64,000 nucleotides of DNA from contig NZ_DLHM01000001.1 in the NCBI RefSeq assembly GCF_002483205.1, positions 62,001 to 126,000 of the forward strand, read 5' to 3'. The notes beneath the pieces were generated by a model. That model ran no database searches. It saw nothing but the letters and a program-made list of their open reading frames with translations, and was not told where the DNA came from. Of the stretch, positions 1 through 7,421 are shown one piece after another. The stretch is from Flavihumibacter sp. UBA7668. GTDB taxonomy: Bacteria > Bacteroidota > Bacteroidia > Chitinophagales > Chitinophagaceae. How positions within the stretch are numbered: the stretch's first letter is position 1; the number at the start of each line of letters is the position of its first letter. Made by a program: the position numbers and the translations under genes.

Positions 1-983
1 TCCACAAGGAAATCAAGTTCAGGGCAACTCACCTCATAACGCTGCGAAAGTCCGGCATGCGAGCCAAACATTAATTCACCAAATGCACGCATATTATTCT
101 GATGCAATTCATTACATGCTTTGAGCAGGCGATTATTTTCCTCCATAACATACCTGCATCGGTTATAGAACACTGATGATTTTGGAAGAAGTATTTGATC
201 CAGTTGGTCCAGACTTACATCACGCAGATTGGTGATGGAAGGAAATGCCTGATTCAGCAGTTGCAAGCCCTCTTCACACTGACTTCTCCGAACATTGTAT
301 TCGCTGCTGCCAAGGGAATGTTTAACATTGGTATCCAGTAAGACGATTCGGAATTCATCCATTTCAAAAGGGACGGATTCATATTCAAGGCTACTGCAAT
401 CGAGTTTTAGCACCCGGTTCTTTTTTCCAAACATACTGGCGAACTGATCCATAATTCCACAGTTCACTCCAACAAATTCGTTTTCTGCTTTCTGAGCAAG
501 TTTCACCATTTGCATGGTATCCAGGCTTAATTGAAATACTTCATTCAAAGCAAAAGCAACTGCACATTCCAATGCTGCAGAAGATGACATACCAGCACCC
601 AGTGGTACATTTCCACCGAATACAAGATTAAATCCTTTCAAAGGTAATTTCTGTTGAATAAATTGCTGAACAACACCCAGTACATAATCGCTCCAGTCCT
701 CAGCAGGTTTTAGTTCAGTAGTTAGACTCATTACAGCATTTGCATTCAGATCAAATGAGTATAAATGAATTTCCTCATCCATTCTTTCCTGAATAGCTAC
801 CACAGTTACCTTATCAATGGCTGCAGGCAAAACATATCCATTGTTATAATCGGTATGTTCTCCTATCAGGTTAATGCGTCCGGGTGAACTGACCAATAAG
901 GGATCTGCATGGAACAGCTCTGTAAACTTTTGCTGAATGTTCTGAATTAGTGTTTCTTTTTCCTGAGTAACCATGTGATTCAT
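1..983 (-). CDS. galK: Galactokinase, 3' end cut by window edge
   Basis: The reverse strand encodes about 327 residues of a GHMP-family galactokinase, which phosphorylates galactose at C1 with ATP in the cytoplasm (Leloir pathway). The galactokinase signature GRINLIGEHTDYN lies near residues 35-47. The ATP-binding glycine/serine loop PLGAGMSSSAALE and the segment GVNCGIMDQFAS follow. The frame is open through base 1, so the C-terminal part lies outside the window. Two in-frame ATGs (983 and 974) are possible starts; I chose the first. Upstream on the same strand is a GH5-like lipoprotein gene, with a GC-rich hairpin in the gap. Family call is secure; the exact start is not. Confidence 0.93.
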   Translation of the reverse strand, partial: MNHMVTQEKETLIQNIQQKFTELFHADPLLVSSPGRINLIGEHTDYNNGYVLPAAIDKVTVVAIQERMDEEIHLYSFDLNANAVMSLTTELKPAEDWSDYVLGVVQQFIQQKLPLKGFNLVFGGNVPLGAGMSSSAALECAVAFALNEVFQLSLDTMQMVKLAQKAENEFVGVNCGIMDQFASMFGKKNRVLKLDCSSLEYESVPFEMDEFRIVLLDTNVKHSLGSSEYNVRRSQCEEGLQLLNQAFPSITNLRDVSLDQLDQILLPKSSVFYNRCRYVMEENNRLLKACNELHQNNMRAFGELMFGSHAGLSQRYEVSCPELDFLV

Positions 984-988
984 TTAAT

Positions 989-1030
989 CCATCCCGTCCC
1001 TCCCCTGGAAAGGGGAGGGTGATTGGATGG
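989..1030. repeat. GC-rich inverted repeat next to galK start
   Basis: CCCTCCCCT at 998-1006 and AGGGGAGGG at 1011-1019 form a perfect 9-bp stem around a GGAA loop. A second pairing of CCATCC (989-994) with GGATGG (1025-1030) can extend it. It fills the gap between the GH5-like gene and galK on the minus strand. No T-run follows the stem on either strand, so it is not a classical terminator. It ends 6 nt from the upstream galK ATG and could mask translation initiation. Confidence 0.6.
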
Positions 1031-1049
1031 CACGACTGCTTGTCAAAAA

Positions 1050-2159
1050 TTATTGTGTCAGTTTTTTAATCAGTTCAATTTCTTCTTTACTATATGGAGA
1101 TCCGTCTTTACGGAAAATATCATGAAACCAAACTTTTGGTTCTGAGCCATCTGGAATCGGCGTATCCCACGCATAAATGGTATTTGATTTTCCCGCAACC
1201 AATCCCCAGTTAATTGCACCCACGTTCTTTTCTTTTAATAATGGCAGAACTGTAGAAAAGAAACTGTTTCTTGTACGCGCCATATATTCAGTACAGATCA
1301 TTGGTCGACCATGCATTTTTAGCAATTGAATCACTCTTTTATGCATATCTGCATCTTCATAATTATGGTAGGTCAATATATCAGAATTAGCCACCTGAAA
1401 TTCATTTAATTCTTCAAAGCTCCAGTCCCACACACCAGCACTGAGCGGTTGATCCGGATTTACCGAACGGGCCCAGGTGAAAACATTTTTCAACAGGGGA
1501 AGAGAACTTGTTTTTTTACCTGAGTTGCCGGGTTCATTGTAAAGGTCCCACAGGAGTACACGTTTATCCTTTGCAAAACGGCTGATCACTGCCTTTACAT
1601 ATTTTTCGAGCGATGGGAACAGGGTACTGTCTTTGTGGAATGGATCACCCGGATCCTGCACCCAGCCTGAGTTATGTGTTCCAGGTTTGGGGTCGGGTTG
1701 TTTACCAATTTTTGGTTCCTTGTTCCAAACGTCATCAAAAATCACAAAGATTGTTTTGATTTTATTGGCATCAGCGATTCCGAGATAGATATCCATTCTA
1801 TTTAAAAAACCGCTTGAATCCTGCTCCCATGCCTTGCTATGGAGGTAGACCCGCATGGTATTCATGCCGATAGCCGAAGCCCAACCCAATTCGCGGTTGA
1901 TGGTAGCGGTATCAAAACTTTCTGCCTGCCACATTTCGAGCTGGTTGATTGCAGTGCTTGGTAAAAAATTCGCACCTACCATCCAGGCCTGTTGGTTATA
2001 CCAGTCTTTGGCTTTTTCAAGCGACCAAACAGTTCTTACTTCATTGCCGGCTGAAACGTTCTCCTTTGTCTCTGTTGCATTGTTGCAGGAAAGTAATCCC
2101 ATCACCAGCATGGCTGTAGCTAAAAAGCTTATTTGTATTTTTTTTCTGATCATGATCAA
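1050..2159 (-). CDS. GH5-like glycoside hydrolase lipoprotein
   Basis: A 369-residue protein with an N-terminal lipoprotein signal (LLSC, lipid-anchored Cys at residue 25) and a TIM-barrel glycosidase of the GH5/GH-A clan type. The likely acid/base glutamate is in LYNEP (E209) and the likely nucleophile in CTEYMAR (E291), the usual spacing for this clan. Proteins of this kind are often annotated as 1,4-beta-xylanase or cellulase family 5, but substrate cannot be read from sequence; beta-mannan, xylan or glucan are all possible. It should sit on the outer or inner membrane facing out of the cytoplasm. An alternative start is the second ATG at 2153. It precedes galK on the same strand by about 66 nt, so co-transcription is possible. 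Confidence 0.85.
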   Translation of the reverse strand: MIMIRKKIQISFLATAMLVMGLLSCNNATETKENVSAGNEVRTVWSLEKAKDWYNQQAWMVGANFLPSTAINQLEMWQAESFDTATINRELGWASAIGMNTMRVYLHSKAWEQDSSGFLNRMDIYLGIADANKIKTIFVIFDDVWNKEPKIGKQPDPKPGTHNSGWVQDPGDPFHKDSTLFPSLEKYVKAVISRFAKDKRVLLWDLYNEPGNSGKKTSSLPLLKNVFTWARSVNPDQPLSAGVWDWSFEELNEFQVANSDILTYHNYEDADMHKRVIQLLKMHGRPMICTEYMARTRNSFFSTVLPLLKEKNVGAINWGLVAGKSNTIYAWDTPIPDGSEPKVWFHDIFRKDGSPYSKEEIELIKKLTQ

Positions 2160-2420
2160 AACGATTGGTTTTCAGTTTAAAAATTGTCTGATGTGGAGCC
2201 AGATAAATAAAAACTATCTTTATAAGGAAAGATGGCAGGAGCTGCCAGTGTACCTACCGGATTCGGGATGGGGCATAATAAGCTTAGGTGTATGACAGGC
2301 AATATCGTGGCAATCATCAGTAAAAGTTCTTTTGCAAAGATGCCGGATTGCCGGTAGCCAGTTGAATCGATTTGTATCATTAAATTGTCAAACTGTATCA
2401 ATAAATTCCCATTTAGGGCC
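2160..2420. other. Divergent intergenic region (GH5-like gene / CDF transporter)
   Basis: About 260 nt between divergently transcribed genes, so it must hold both promoters. I see no convincing -7 box on either strand. A perfect short palindrome, TGGCAG-GAG-CTGCCA, lies at 2233-2247 and could be an operator. A short open frame on the minus strand (2177-2422) has no recognisable features and overlaps the transporter start; I do not call it a gene. Confidence 0.4.
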
Positions 2421-3437
2421 ATGCGGGAACAAAAGGAAAACTATAAGGTTCAACGTTGGGTGGTACTGGTAGCAGTAGTATTATTTGGAATAAAGATTAC
2501 CGCATATTACCTAACCAATTCAGTATCCATCTTAACGGATGCGCTGGAAAGCACGGTAAATGTGGTATCGGGATTTATCGGATTGTACAGTCTTTATGTG
2601 GCGGCGAAGCCCCGTGATATGGATCATCCGTATGGTCATGGGAAAGCTGAATTTGTTTCGGCAGCAGTAGAGGGAACGCTGATATTATTTGCCGGCCTTT
2701 TTATAATTTATGAATGTATCATCTATTTTATAAATCCACCTGCATTAAAAAAACTCGACTGGGGTGTGGCGCTGGTGGCAGTAGCCGGGTTGGTGAATTT
2801 TATTATGGGATCCATAGCGATCAGGAAAGGTAAAAAAAATAATTCACTGGCATTGATAGCAAGTGGGAGACATTTACATACTGATACTTATTCTACCATT
2901 GGAATTTTAATTGGAATATTGTTGATCTGGATAACCGGATGGCAGTTGCTGGATACACTGGTGGCATTGCTTTTCAGCGTTTTTATCTTATACACCGGAT
3001 ACAAGATTCTTCGTGAATCGCTGGCCGGCATTATGGATGAAGCTGATAAAGCCCTGCTGGTAAAAATGGTAACGCATCTGAATCAGCAACGGAAGCAGAA
3101 TTGGGTGGATCTGCACAATCTTCGCGTCATCAAGTATGGTAGCATTCTTCATGTGGACTGTCATCTTACCGTTCCCTGGTATTTGAATGTGCATGAAGCG
3201 CATGTGGAGGTGGATGCACTAAGTGAACAAATCCGGCTGGAGTTTGGAAGCAGTATGGAACTTTTTGTGCATTCGGACGGATGTCTGGATTTTTCCTGTG
3301 CTATCTGTACGAAAACAGACTGTCCGGTCCGGAAACATGCATTTGAACAGAAGGTGGAGTGGACATTGGAGAATATCATTTCAAATAAAAAACACCAGTT
3401 GGGTACGGTCACGGACACTTTGCCTAAAACCGCCTAA
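2421..3437 (+). CDS. CDF family cation efflux transporter
   Basis: A 338-residue cation diffusion facilitator that exports divalent metals (Zn, Fe, Mn or similar) by proton antiport across the inner membrane. It has about six hydrophobic segments, a TM2 stretch ILTDALEST, the loop DHPYGHGKAE and a TM5 HxxxD motif in GRHLHTDTYS. The TM2 metal site is not the standard DxxxD: the second position is Ser with a Glu next to it. The cytoplasmic C-terminal domain carries an extra cysteine cluster (GCLDFSCAICTKTDC). The frame could start 36 nt earlier; I chose the ATG at 2421, which begins the positively charged N-terminus MREQKENYK. The M20 peptidase gene follows after 23 nt. Confidence 0.9.
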   Translation: MREQKENYKVQRWVVLVAVVLFGIKITAYYLTNSVSILTDALESTVNVVSGFIGLYSLYVAAKPRDMDHPYGHGKAEFVSAAVEGTLILFAGLFIIYECIIYFINPPALKKLDWGVALVAVAGLVNFIMGSIAIRKGKKNNSLALIASGRHLHTDTYSTIGILIGILLIWITGWQLLDTLVALLFSVFILYTGYKILRESLAGIMDEADKALLVKMVTHLNQQRKQNWVDLHNLRVIKYGSILHVDCHLTVPWYLNVHEAHVEVDALSEQIRLEFGSSMELFVHSDGCLDFSCAICTKTDCPVRKHAFEQKVEWTLENIISNKKHQLGTVTDTLPKTA

Positions 3438-3460
3438 ATTCGTGGCGCAAAATGGTTTGT

Positions 3461-4828
3461 ATGAAAGAATGGAAAGCCTATCAGGATCAACATAAGGATC
3501 GATTTTTGAATGAATTGCTGGAGTTGTTACGAATTCCCAGTATCAGTGCGAGATCGGAGAACAAAGCAGATATGGTAACCTGTGCGGAAGCCGTGAAAGC
3601 CAGTTTACTGGCAGCAGGTGCAAGCCGGGCGGAGATCTATCCCACGAACGGTCACCCGATTGTATACGGTGAATTGATTACGGATCCTTCCAAACCGACG
3701 GTTCTGGTCTATGGCCATTATGATGTGCAGCCGCCTGATCCATTGGAACTATGGCACAGCGGACCCTTTGAGCCGGTACTAAAAGATGGTAAAATTTATG
3801 CGCGGGGAGCCTGTGATGATAAGGGCCAGTTTTACATGCATGTGAAGGCGCTCGAAGTGATGGTTCAGTCGGGAACACTTCCAACGAATATTAAATTTCT
3901 GATTGAGGGGGAAGAGGAAGTGGGATCACCCAATCTGGCAGGATTTATAAAAGAAAATAAGGAACTCCTCAAAGCGGATGTGATTCTTATTTCAGATACA
4001 GCGATGATCAGCCTGGAGAATCCGTCGATAGATATCGGCGTACGCGGACTTTCATACATCGAGTTGGAGGTGACAGGTCCAAACCGTGATTTACATAGCG
4101 GGGTGTATGGCGGTGCGGTAGCCAATCCCATTACGATTTTGGCAAAAATGATTGCATCCCTGCATGATGAAAACAATCATATTACTATACCCGGGTTTTA
4201 TGCAGATGTAGTGGAAGCCACGGCTGCTGAGCGGACACTGATGGCGGAAGCTCCTTTTGATGAAGCGGAATTTAAAGCAGATTTGGGAGTAAAGGAAGTT
4301 TGGGGAGAAAAAGGGTTTACCACAAATGAGCGCACGGGAATCCGGCCTACACTGGAATTGAATGGTATTTGGGGCGGGTATACGGGAGAGGGGGCCAAAA
4401 CGGTGCTGCCATCCAAAGCATTTGCGAAAATCTCCTGCCGGCTGGTTCCGAATCAGGATTCACATACCATTACTGATATGTTGATCCGGCATTTGGAGTC
4501 CATAGCTCCTTCGGGCGTAACGGTGAAAGCAAGTTTACATCATGGGGGCGAGCCTTATATGACGCCGATTGATTCAACGGAATACCGGGCAGCGGCGAAA
4601 GCGATTGAGGCTACATTCGGGAAGGCACCGATTCCTGTTCGGGGCGGCGGCAGCATTCCGATTTGTTCGCTATTTGAGAAAGAGTTGGGTTTGAAAATCA
4701 TCTTTTTGGGATTTGGGCTGGACAGCGATAACCTGCATTCACCCAATGAGAAATTCGATCTCGCCAATTTCTATAAGGGCATTGAAACGATTCCTTATTT
4801 TCATCTCTACGTGTCAGACAGGAGTTAG
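3461..4828 (+). CDS. M20 family dipeptidase/metallopeptidase
   Basis: A 455-residue cytoplasmic zinc peptidase of the M20 family, likely a dipeptidase. The first metal/catalytic block is VYGHYDVQPPDP, followed by KIYARGACDDKGQ (bridging Asp) and EGEEEVGSPN (catalytic Glu pair). The dimerisation domain lies in the middle and a final metal His near LHSPNEKFD. Length matches the M20 dipeptidase group. An ATG at 3452 is in frame; 3461 (MKEWKAYQD) is preferred. A degenerate -7 box TAAATTCG at 3434-3441 could give it its own promoter. The stop codon lies inside one arm of an inverted repeat shared with the next gene's leader. Confidence 0.92.
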   Translation: MKEWKAYQDQHKDRFLNELLELLRIPSISARSENKADMVTCAEAVKASLLAAGASRAEIYPTNGHPIVYGELITDPSKPTVLVYGHYDVQPPDPLELWHSGPFEPVLKDGKIYARGACDDKGQFYMHVKALEVMVQSGTLPTNIKFLIEGEEEVGSPNLAGFIKENKELLKADVILISDTAMISLENPSIDIGVRGLSYIELEVTGPNRDLHSGVYGGAVANPITILAKMIASLHDENNHITIPGFYADVVEATAAERTLMAEAPFDEAEFKADLGVKEVWGEKGFTTNERTGIRPTLELNGIWGGYTGEGAKTVLPSKAFAKISCRLVPNQDSHTITDMLIRHLESIAPSGVTVKASLHHGGEPYMTPIDSTEYRAAAKAIEATFGKAPIPVRGGGSIPICSLFEKELGLKIIFLGFGLDSDNLHSPNEKFDLANFYKGIETIPYFHLYVSDRS

Positions 4829-4901
4829 GACTGTGTTCTAACACTCATCTAACATCTATCTGATACGTATCTAACAACGTTCTAACACCTGTCTGACACT
4901 T
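4811..4901. repeat. 11-bp periodic tandem array with inverted arm
   Basis: Six consecutive 11-bp units fill 4836-4901 with exact phase: TTCTAACACTC, ATCTAACATCT, ATCTGATACGT, ATCTAACAACG, TTCTAACACCT, GTCTGACACTT. The consensus is NTCTRACACNN. The 18 nt ending with the M20 stop codon (4811-4828, GTGTCAGACAGGAGTTAG) are the reverse complement of 4882-4899 with one mismatch, so the transcript can fold back over the array. The array ends exactly at the ATG of the next gene. No function is known to me. Confidence 0.8.
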
Positions 4902-5276
4902 ATGAAGGTTCGAATTGATAAATACCTGTGGGCAATAAGGTTGTTCAAAACACGGGGACTGGCAGCGGAAGCGCTGGACAAAGGACGCGTGAAGTTGAAT
5001 GGCGTATCCGTCAAAGCGTCCCGTATCGTCGCAATCGGTGATGAATATGAAGTACGATCAGATGCCCGTAAATGGATAATCAAAGTAACCGGCATCATCC
5101 AAAACAGAGTCGCTTACCCCGAAGCCATCCTTAATTACCAGGACCTCACCCCACCCGAAGAACTTGATCGTATCCAATTCCAGGCAGCCAGCTTCCATAC
5201 CGGCAAAAGACTCAGCAAACTGGGCCGTCCAACTAAGAAAGATCGGCGCGATCTGGAGGACTTTACCAGCGATTGA
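4902..5276 (+). CDS. S4-domain RNA-binding protein, Hsp15-like
   Basis: A 124-residue basic protein with an N-terminal S4 fold (MKVRIDKYLWAIRLFKTR, then EALDKGRVKLNG and VKASRIVAIGDEYEV). This matches the Hsp15/HslR group, which in E. coli binds stalled 50S subunits carrying peptidyl-tRNA. The C-terminal tail is lysine/arginine rich (GRPTKKDRR), as usual for the family. Its ATG begins directly after the 11-bp array, so the array forms its whole 5' leader. The hsp20 gene follows, so this may be a small stress-related group, but that is inference. Confidence 0.88.
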   Translation: MKVRIDKYLWAIRLFKTRGLAAEALDKGRVKLNGVSVKASRIVAIGDEYEVRSDARKWIIKVTGIIQNRVAYPEAILNYQDLTPPEELDRIQFQAASFHTGKRLSKLGRPTKKDRRDLEDFTSD

Positions 5277-5330
5277 GCAAAGTCATATTTCCGTCTACTT
5301 CAGGTCATAAAACCACCCTAACCATACCCC

Positions 5331-5338
5331 TAAATTTG
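5331..5338 (+). promoter_or_regulatory. Candidate Bacteroidota -7 box for hsp20
   Basis: TAAATTTG is an exact match to the Bacteroidota -7 consensus TAnnTTTG. It would place the transcription start near 5343, about 35 nt before the hsp20 ATG. No clear TTG -33 element sits at the usual distance, so this is tentative. Confidence 0.4.
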
Positions 5339-5377
5339 TGGCATGATAATTTCCGATTTTATCTAAAACCACGGTTT

Positions 5378-5800
5378 ATGACAGCAGCTACCACAAAAAG
5401 AAATCACCGCCTGCGCAGGCCACTGTTCGTGTATGAAGGTACATCTGAACAAAGAAAAAGAGCAACCAGTTGGGTACCCGCCGCCAATGTATCGGAATCA
5501 GCGGAGGAATACATCATCCGGCTGGCTGTGCCGGGAATGGACCGCCCTTGTTTTCAAATCCATGTAAGCGGAAAAGAACTGGTTATCAGCGGCAAAAAAG
5601 AAGAAAGCACCGAAAAAGACGCCGCCGGAAAATCCACCTATGAATACAATTACTCTGCCTGGGAGCGCAGTTTCGGCCTTCCCGAAGACGCTGACACAGC
5701 CCTGACCCAGGCAACTTATACAAACGGTGAACTCGTCCTGCACATCCCGCGAAATGTTGCCGCCATCGACAGCGGGGAAGTAGATGTGTTCATCTATTAA
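5378..5800 (+). CDS. Hsp20/alpha-crystallin small heat shock protein
   Basis: A 140-residue small heat shock protein, an ATP-independent holdase that keeps unfolding proteins soluble in the cytoplasm. The alpha-crystallin domain runs from about residue 35 to the end. It shows the conserved pattern YIIRLAVPGMDR, then ELVISGKKEE, a loop, YNYSAWERSFGLPEDAD and NGELVLHIPR. The C-terminal IxI-like tail is replaced by VDVFIY. The frame extends upstream with a TTG, but that segment holds the promoter box; the ATG at 5378 gives a standard Hsp20 length. A hypothetical gene follows 19 nt later. Confidence 0.9.
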   Translation: MTAATTKRNHRLRRPLFVYEGTSEQRKRATSWVPAANVSESAEEYIIRLAVPGMDRPCFQIHVSGKELVISGKKEESTEKDAAGKSTYEYNYSAWERSFGLPEDADTALTQATYTNGELVLHIPRNVAAIDSGEVDVFIY

Positions 5801-5819
5801 TGCTTATTAATTTTCACCC

Positions 5820-6242
5820 ATGACCATCCGGATCAGCAAAACCCGAACATTTAAAGAGCTGCAGCAGGATTTCAACACCCTGTTTCCTTTCCTTAAAATT
5901 GAATTCTTCAAACGCGGACATGCTATTGAGGAGGGCTCCAATGCCCAAAAGATGCTTCGCGCCAACCAGTTGCTGGAGTTCACCGGCCATGTGAAGGAAG
6001 AAGGACTACTGGAAATCCAGCCGTCTATGACGGTAGCAGATTTCGAACAAACCCTGTTGAACCGATTCGGATTAGCGACTCAGGTCTTCCGTAAATCAGG
6101 CAACCTCTGGCTGGAAACAACCATGACCGACCAATGGTCGCTCAAACAGCAAAATGAACATGGCAGAGAAATTTCCAGTCCGGCTGAAAACACCACCCAA
6201 TCCGCAACCCCCGATTTCGAACTTAGCAGGGGCGAAGATTAA
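5820..6242 (+). CDS. Conserved hypothetical protein, 140 aa
   Basis: Soluble, charged protein with no signal peptide or membrane segment. It begins MTIRISKTRTFKELQQDF and has a Ser/Thr/Asn-rich, probably disordered C-terminal tail from about residue 108. I recognise no motif with certainty. It starts 19 nt after hsp20 on the same strand, so it is probably co-expressed. Its TAA stop overlaps the TAA stop of the converging regulator gene (shared TTAA at 6239-6242). Coding character is good: no in-frame alternatives and the same composition as its neighbours. Confidence 0.75.
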   Translation: MTIRISKTRTFKELQQDFNTLFPFLKIEFFKRGHAIEEGSNAQKMLRANQLLEFTGHVKEEGLLEIQPSMTVADFEQTLLNRFGLATQVFRKSGNLWLETTMTDQWSLKQQNEHGREISSPAENTTQSATPDFELSRGED

Positions 6243-7294
6243 TACAGCAAATTACCCAATTTAGCAAGGTCCGTAATCCGGATCTTGCCTTCTTTAATTT
6301 CGATCAGTTTCTCCGACTTGAAATCACTCAGGGTCCGGATCAGTGATTCTGTAGCCGTACCCACATATTGGGCAATATCTTCCCGTGGAATATCCAGCGG
6401 GCTGGGAACATCTTCCCCATTGAACTTATGATGGATATCCACGAGTGCCTTTGCCACCCTTTTCCGCAGGGAATCATATGCCAGGTGCAAAAGCCGGTCT
6501 TCTTTTTCTTTTACATTCTGGGAAATTAGTCGGATGAATTTACCGGCAATCGTCATATCATGATAAACCGCCTGCACAAAATCTTCTCTTGGAATCAGGG
6601 CAAGTTCCGCATCCTCCAACACTTCGGCATTGTCTTCATAAGAGCCATTTTCCAATAAAGCGATGTAACCAAAATAATCACCTGCGCTGTACAAATTCGT
6701 AATGTACTCCTTGCCATCTTCATGCAGCCGATAGGCTTTAACTTTGCCTGATTTCAGGTAATACAGGTATTTCGGTCTTTTTCCCTCAGCGTATACCAGT
6801 TGCCGTTTTGAAAATTGAACGGATTCATATTCTGCCGGATCCAGACGGATCATACCCGATTCCTGCAAATCCTGCATTAGCTCTTTCACACCTTCTTCCC
6901 CATTGGTATACTTCTGATGCAGGATATCCTGTTTTTTCAGCCGCACTTCAATCGCATTCAGCAATTCAATATCATCAAATGGTTTGGTAATAAAATCATC
7001 AGCCCCCATTTCCATGCCTTTTCGGAAATCACTGCGTTCCACTTTGGCGGTTAGGAATATAAAAGGGATATGTTCGGTTTCGGCATTTTTCCGTAGCAGG
7101 TGTAAGACACCATACCCATCCAATTCCGGCATCATGATATCACAAACTACCAGATCAGGTTTGTTTTGCAAAGCCAGCTCCACTCCTTTCTTGCCGTTTT
7201 CTGCCGTGCTTGTCTGATATCCTCCCAAAGTCAGAATTTCTGCAATATTTTCTCTGATTTCCGTATGATCGTCAATTATTAGGATATGTTTCAT
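6239..7294 (-). CDS. Response regulator with CRP/FNR output domain
   Basis: A 351-residue fusion of a receiver domain and a CRP-type transcription factor. The receiver starts MKHILIIDDHTEI, with the phospho-acceptor Asp in VVCDIMMPELDG (D52) and the conserved Lys in ITKPF (K104). A cyclic-nucleotide-binding-like beta roll follows (about 155-260), then a CRP winged helix-turn-helix (DIAQYVGTATESLIRTLSDF). It lacks the cysteine set of oxygen-labile FNR. An ATG at 7312 is in frame; I chose 7294, which starts directly at the receiver. It is divergent from the cbb3 oxidase locus and no histidine kinase is adjacent, so its partner may be the PAS kinase at the other end of the locus. Confidence 0.88.
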   Translation of the reverse strand: MKHILIIDDHTEIRENIAEILTLGGYQTSTAENGKKGVELALQNKPDLVVCDIMMPELDGYGVLHLLRKNAETEHIPFIFLTAKVERSDFRKGMEMGADDFITKPFDDIELLNAIEVRLKKQDILHQKYTNGEEGVKELMQDLQESGMIRLDPAEYESVQFSKRQLVYAEGKRPKYLYYLKSGKVKAYRLHEDGKEYITNLYSAGDYFGYIALLENGSYEDNAEVLEDAELALIPREDFVQAVYHDMTIAGKFIRLISQNVKEKEDRLLHLAYDSLRKRVAKALVDIHHKFNGEDVPSPLDIPREDIAQYVGTATESLIRTLSDFKSEKLIEIKEGKIRITDLAKLGNLLY

Positions 7295-7335
7295 ATCAGG
7301 CAGCTTATTCATTCCCCAAATAAACGAAAATGCCT

Positions 7336-7351
7336 TGATTGAGAAAAATCA
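7336..7351. promoter_or_regulatory. Candidate CRP/FNR-type operator
   Basis: TGATT-N6-AATCA, flanked by T and G, is a perfect 5-6-5 palindrome with the geometry of CRP-family sites. It sits between the divergent receiver-CRP gene and ccoI. ATTGAGA also occurs as a direct repeat at 7338-7344 and 7360-7366, 22 bp (two helical turns) apart. It is suggestive of autoregulation and control of the oxidase genes, but not proven. Confidence 0.45.
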
Positions 7352-7421
7352 GTTCCCCAATTGAGAGACCTCACCCTTTCCCGGCGGCACCAGGGTTAGT
7401 TTAGCGGCCAAAAGAATCGTA

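Noticed and set aside
2177..2422. 81-residue minus-strand open frame in the divergent gap
   Set aside because: No signal, motif or start context, and it would overlap the transporter start.
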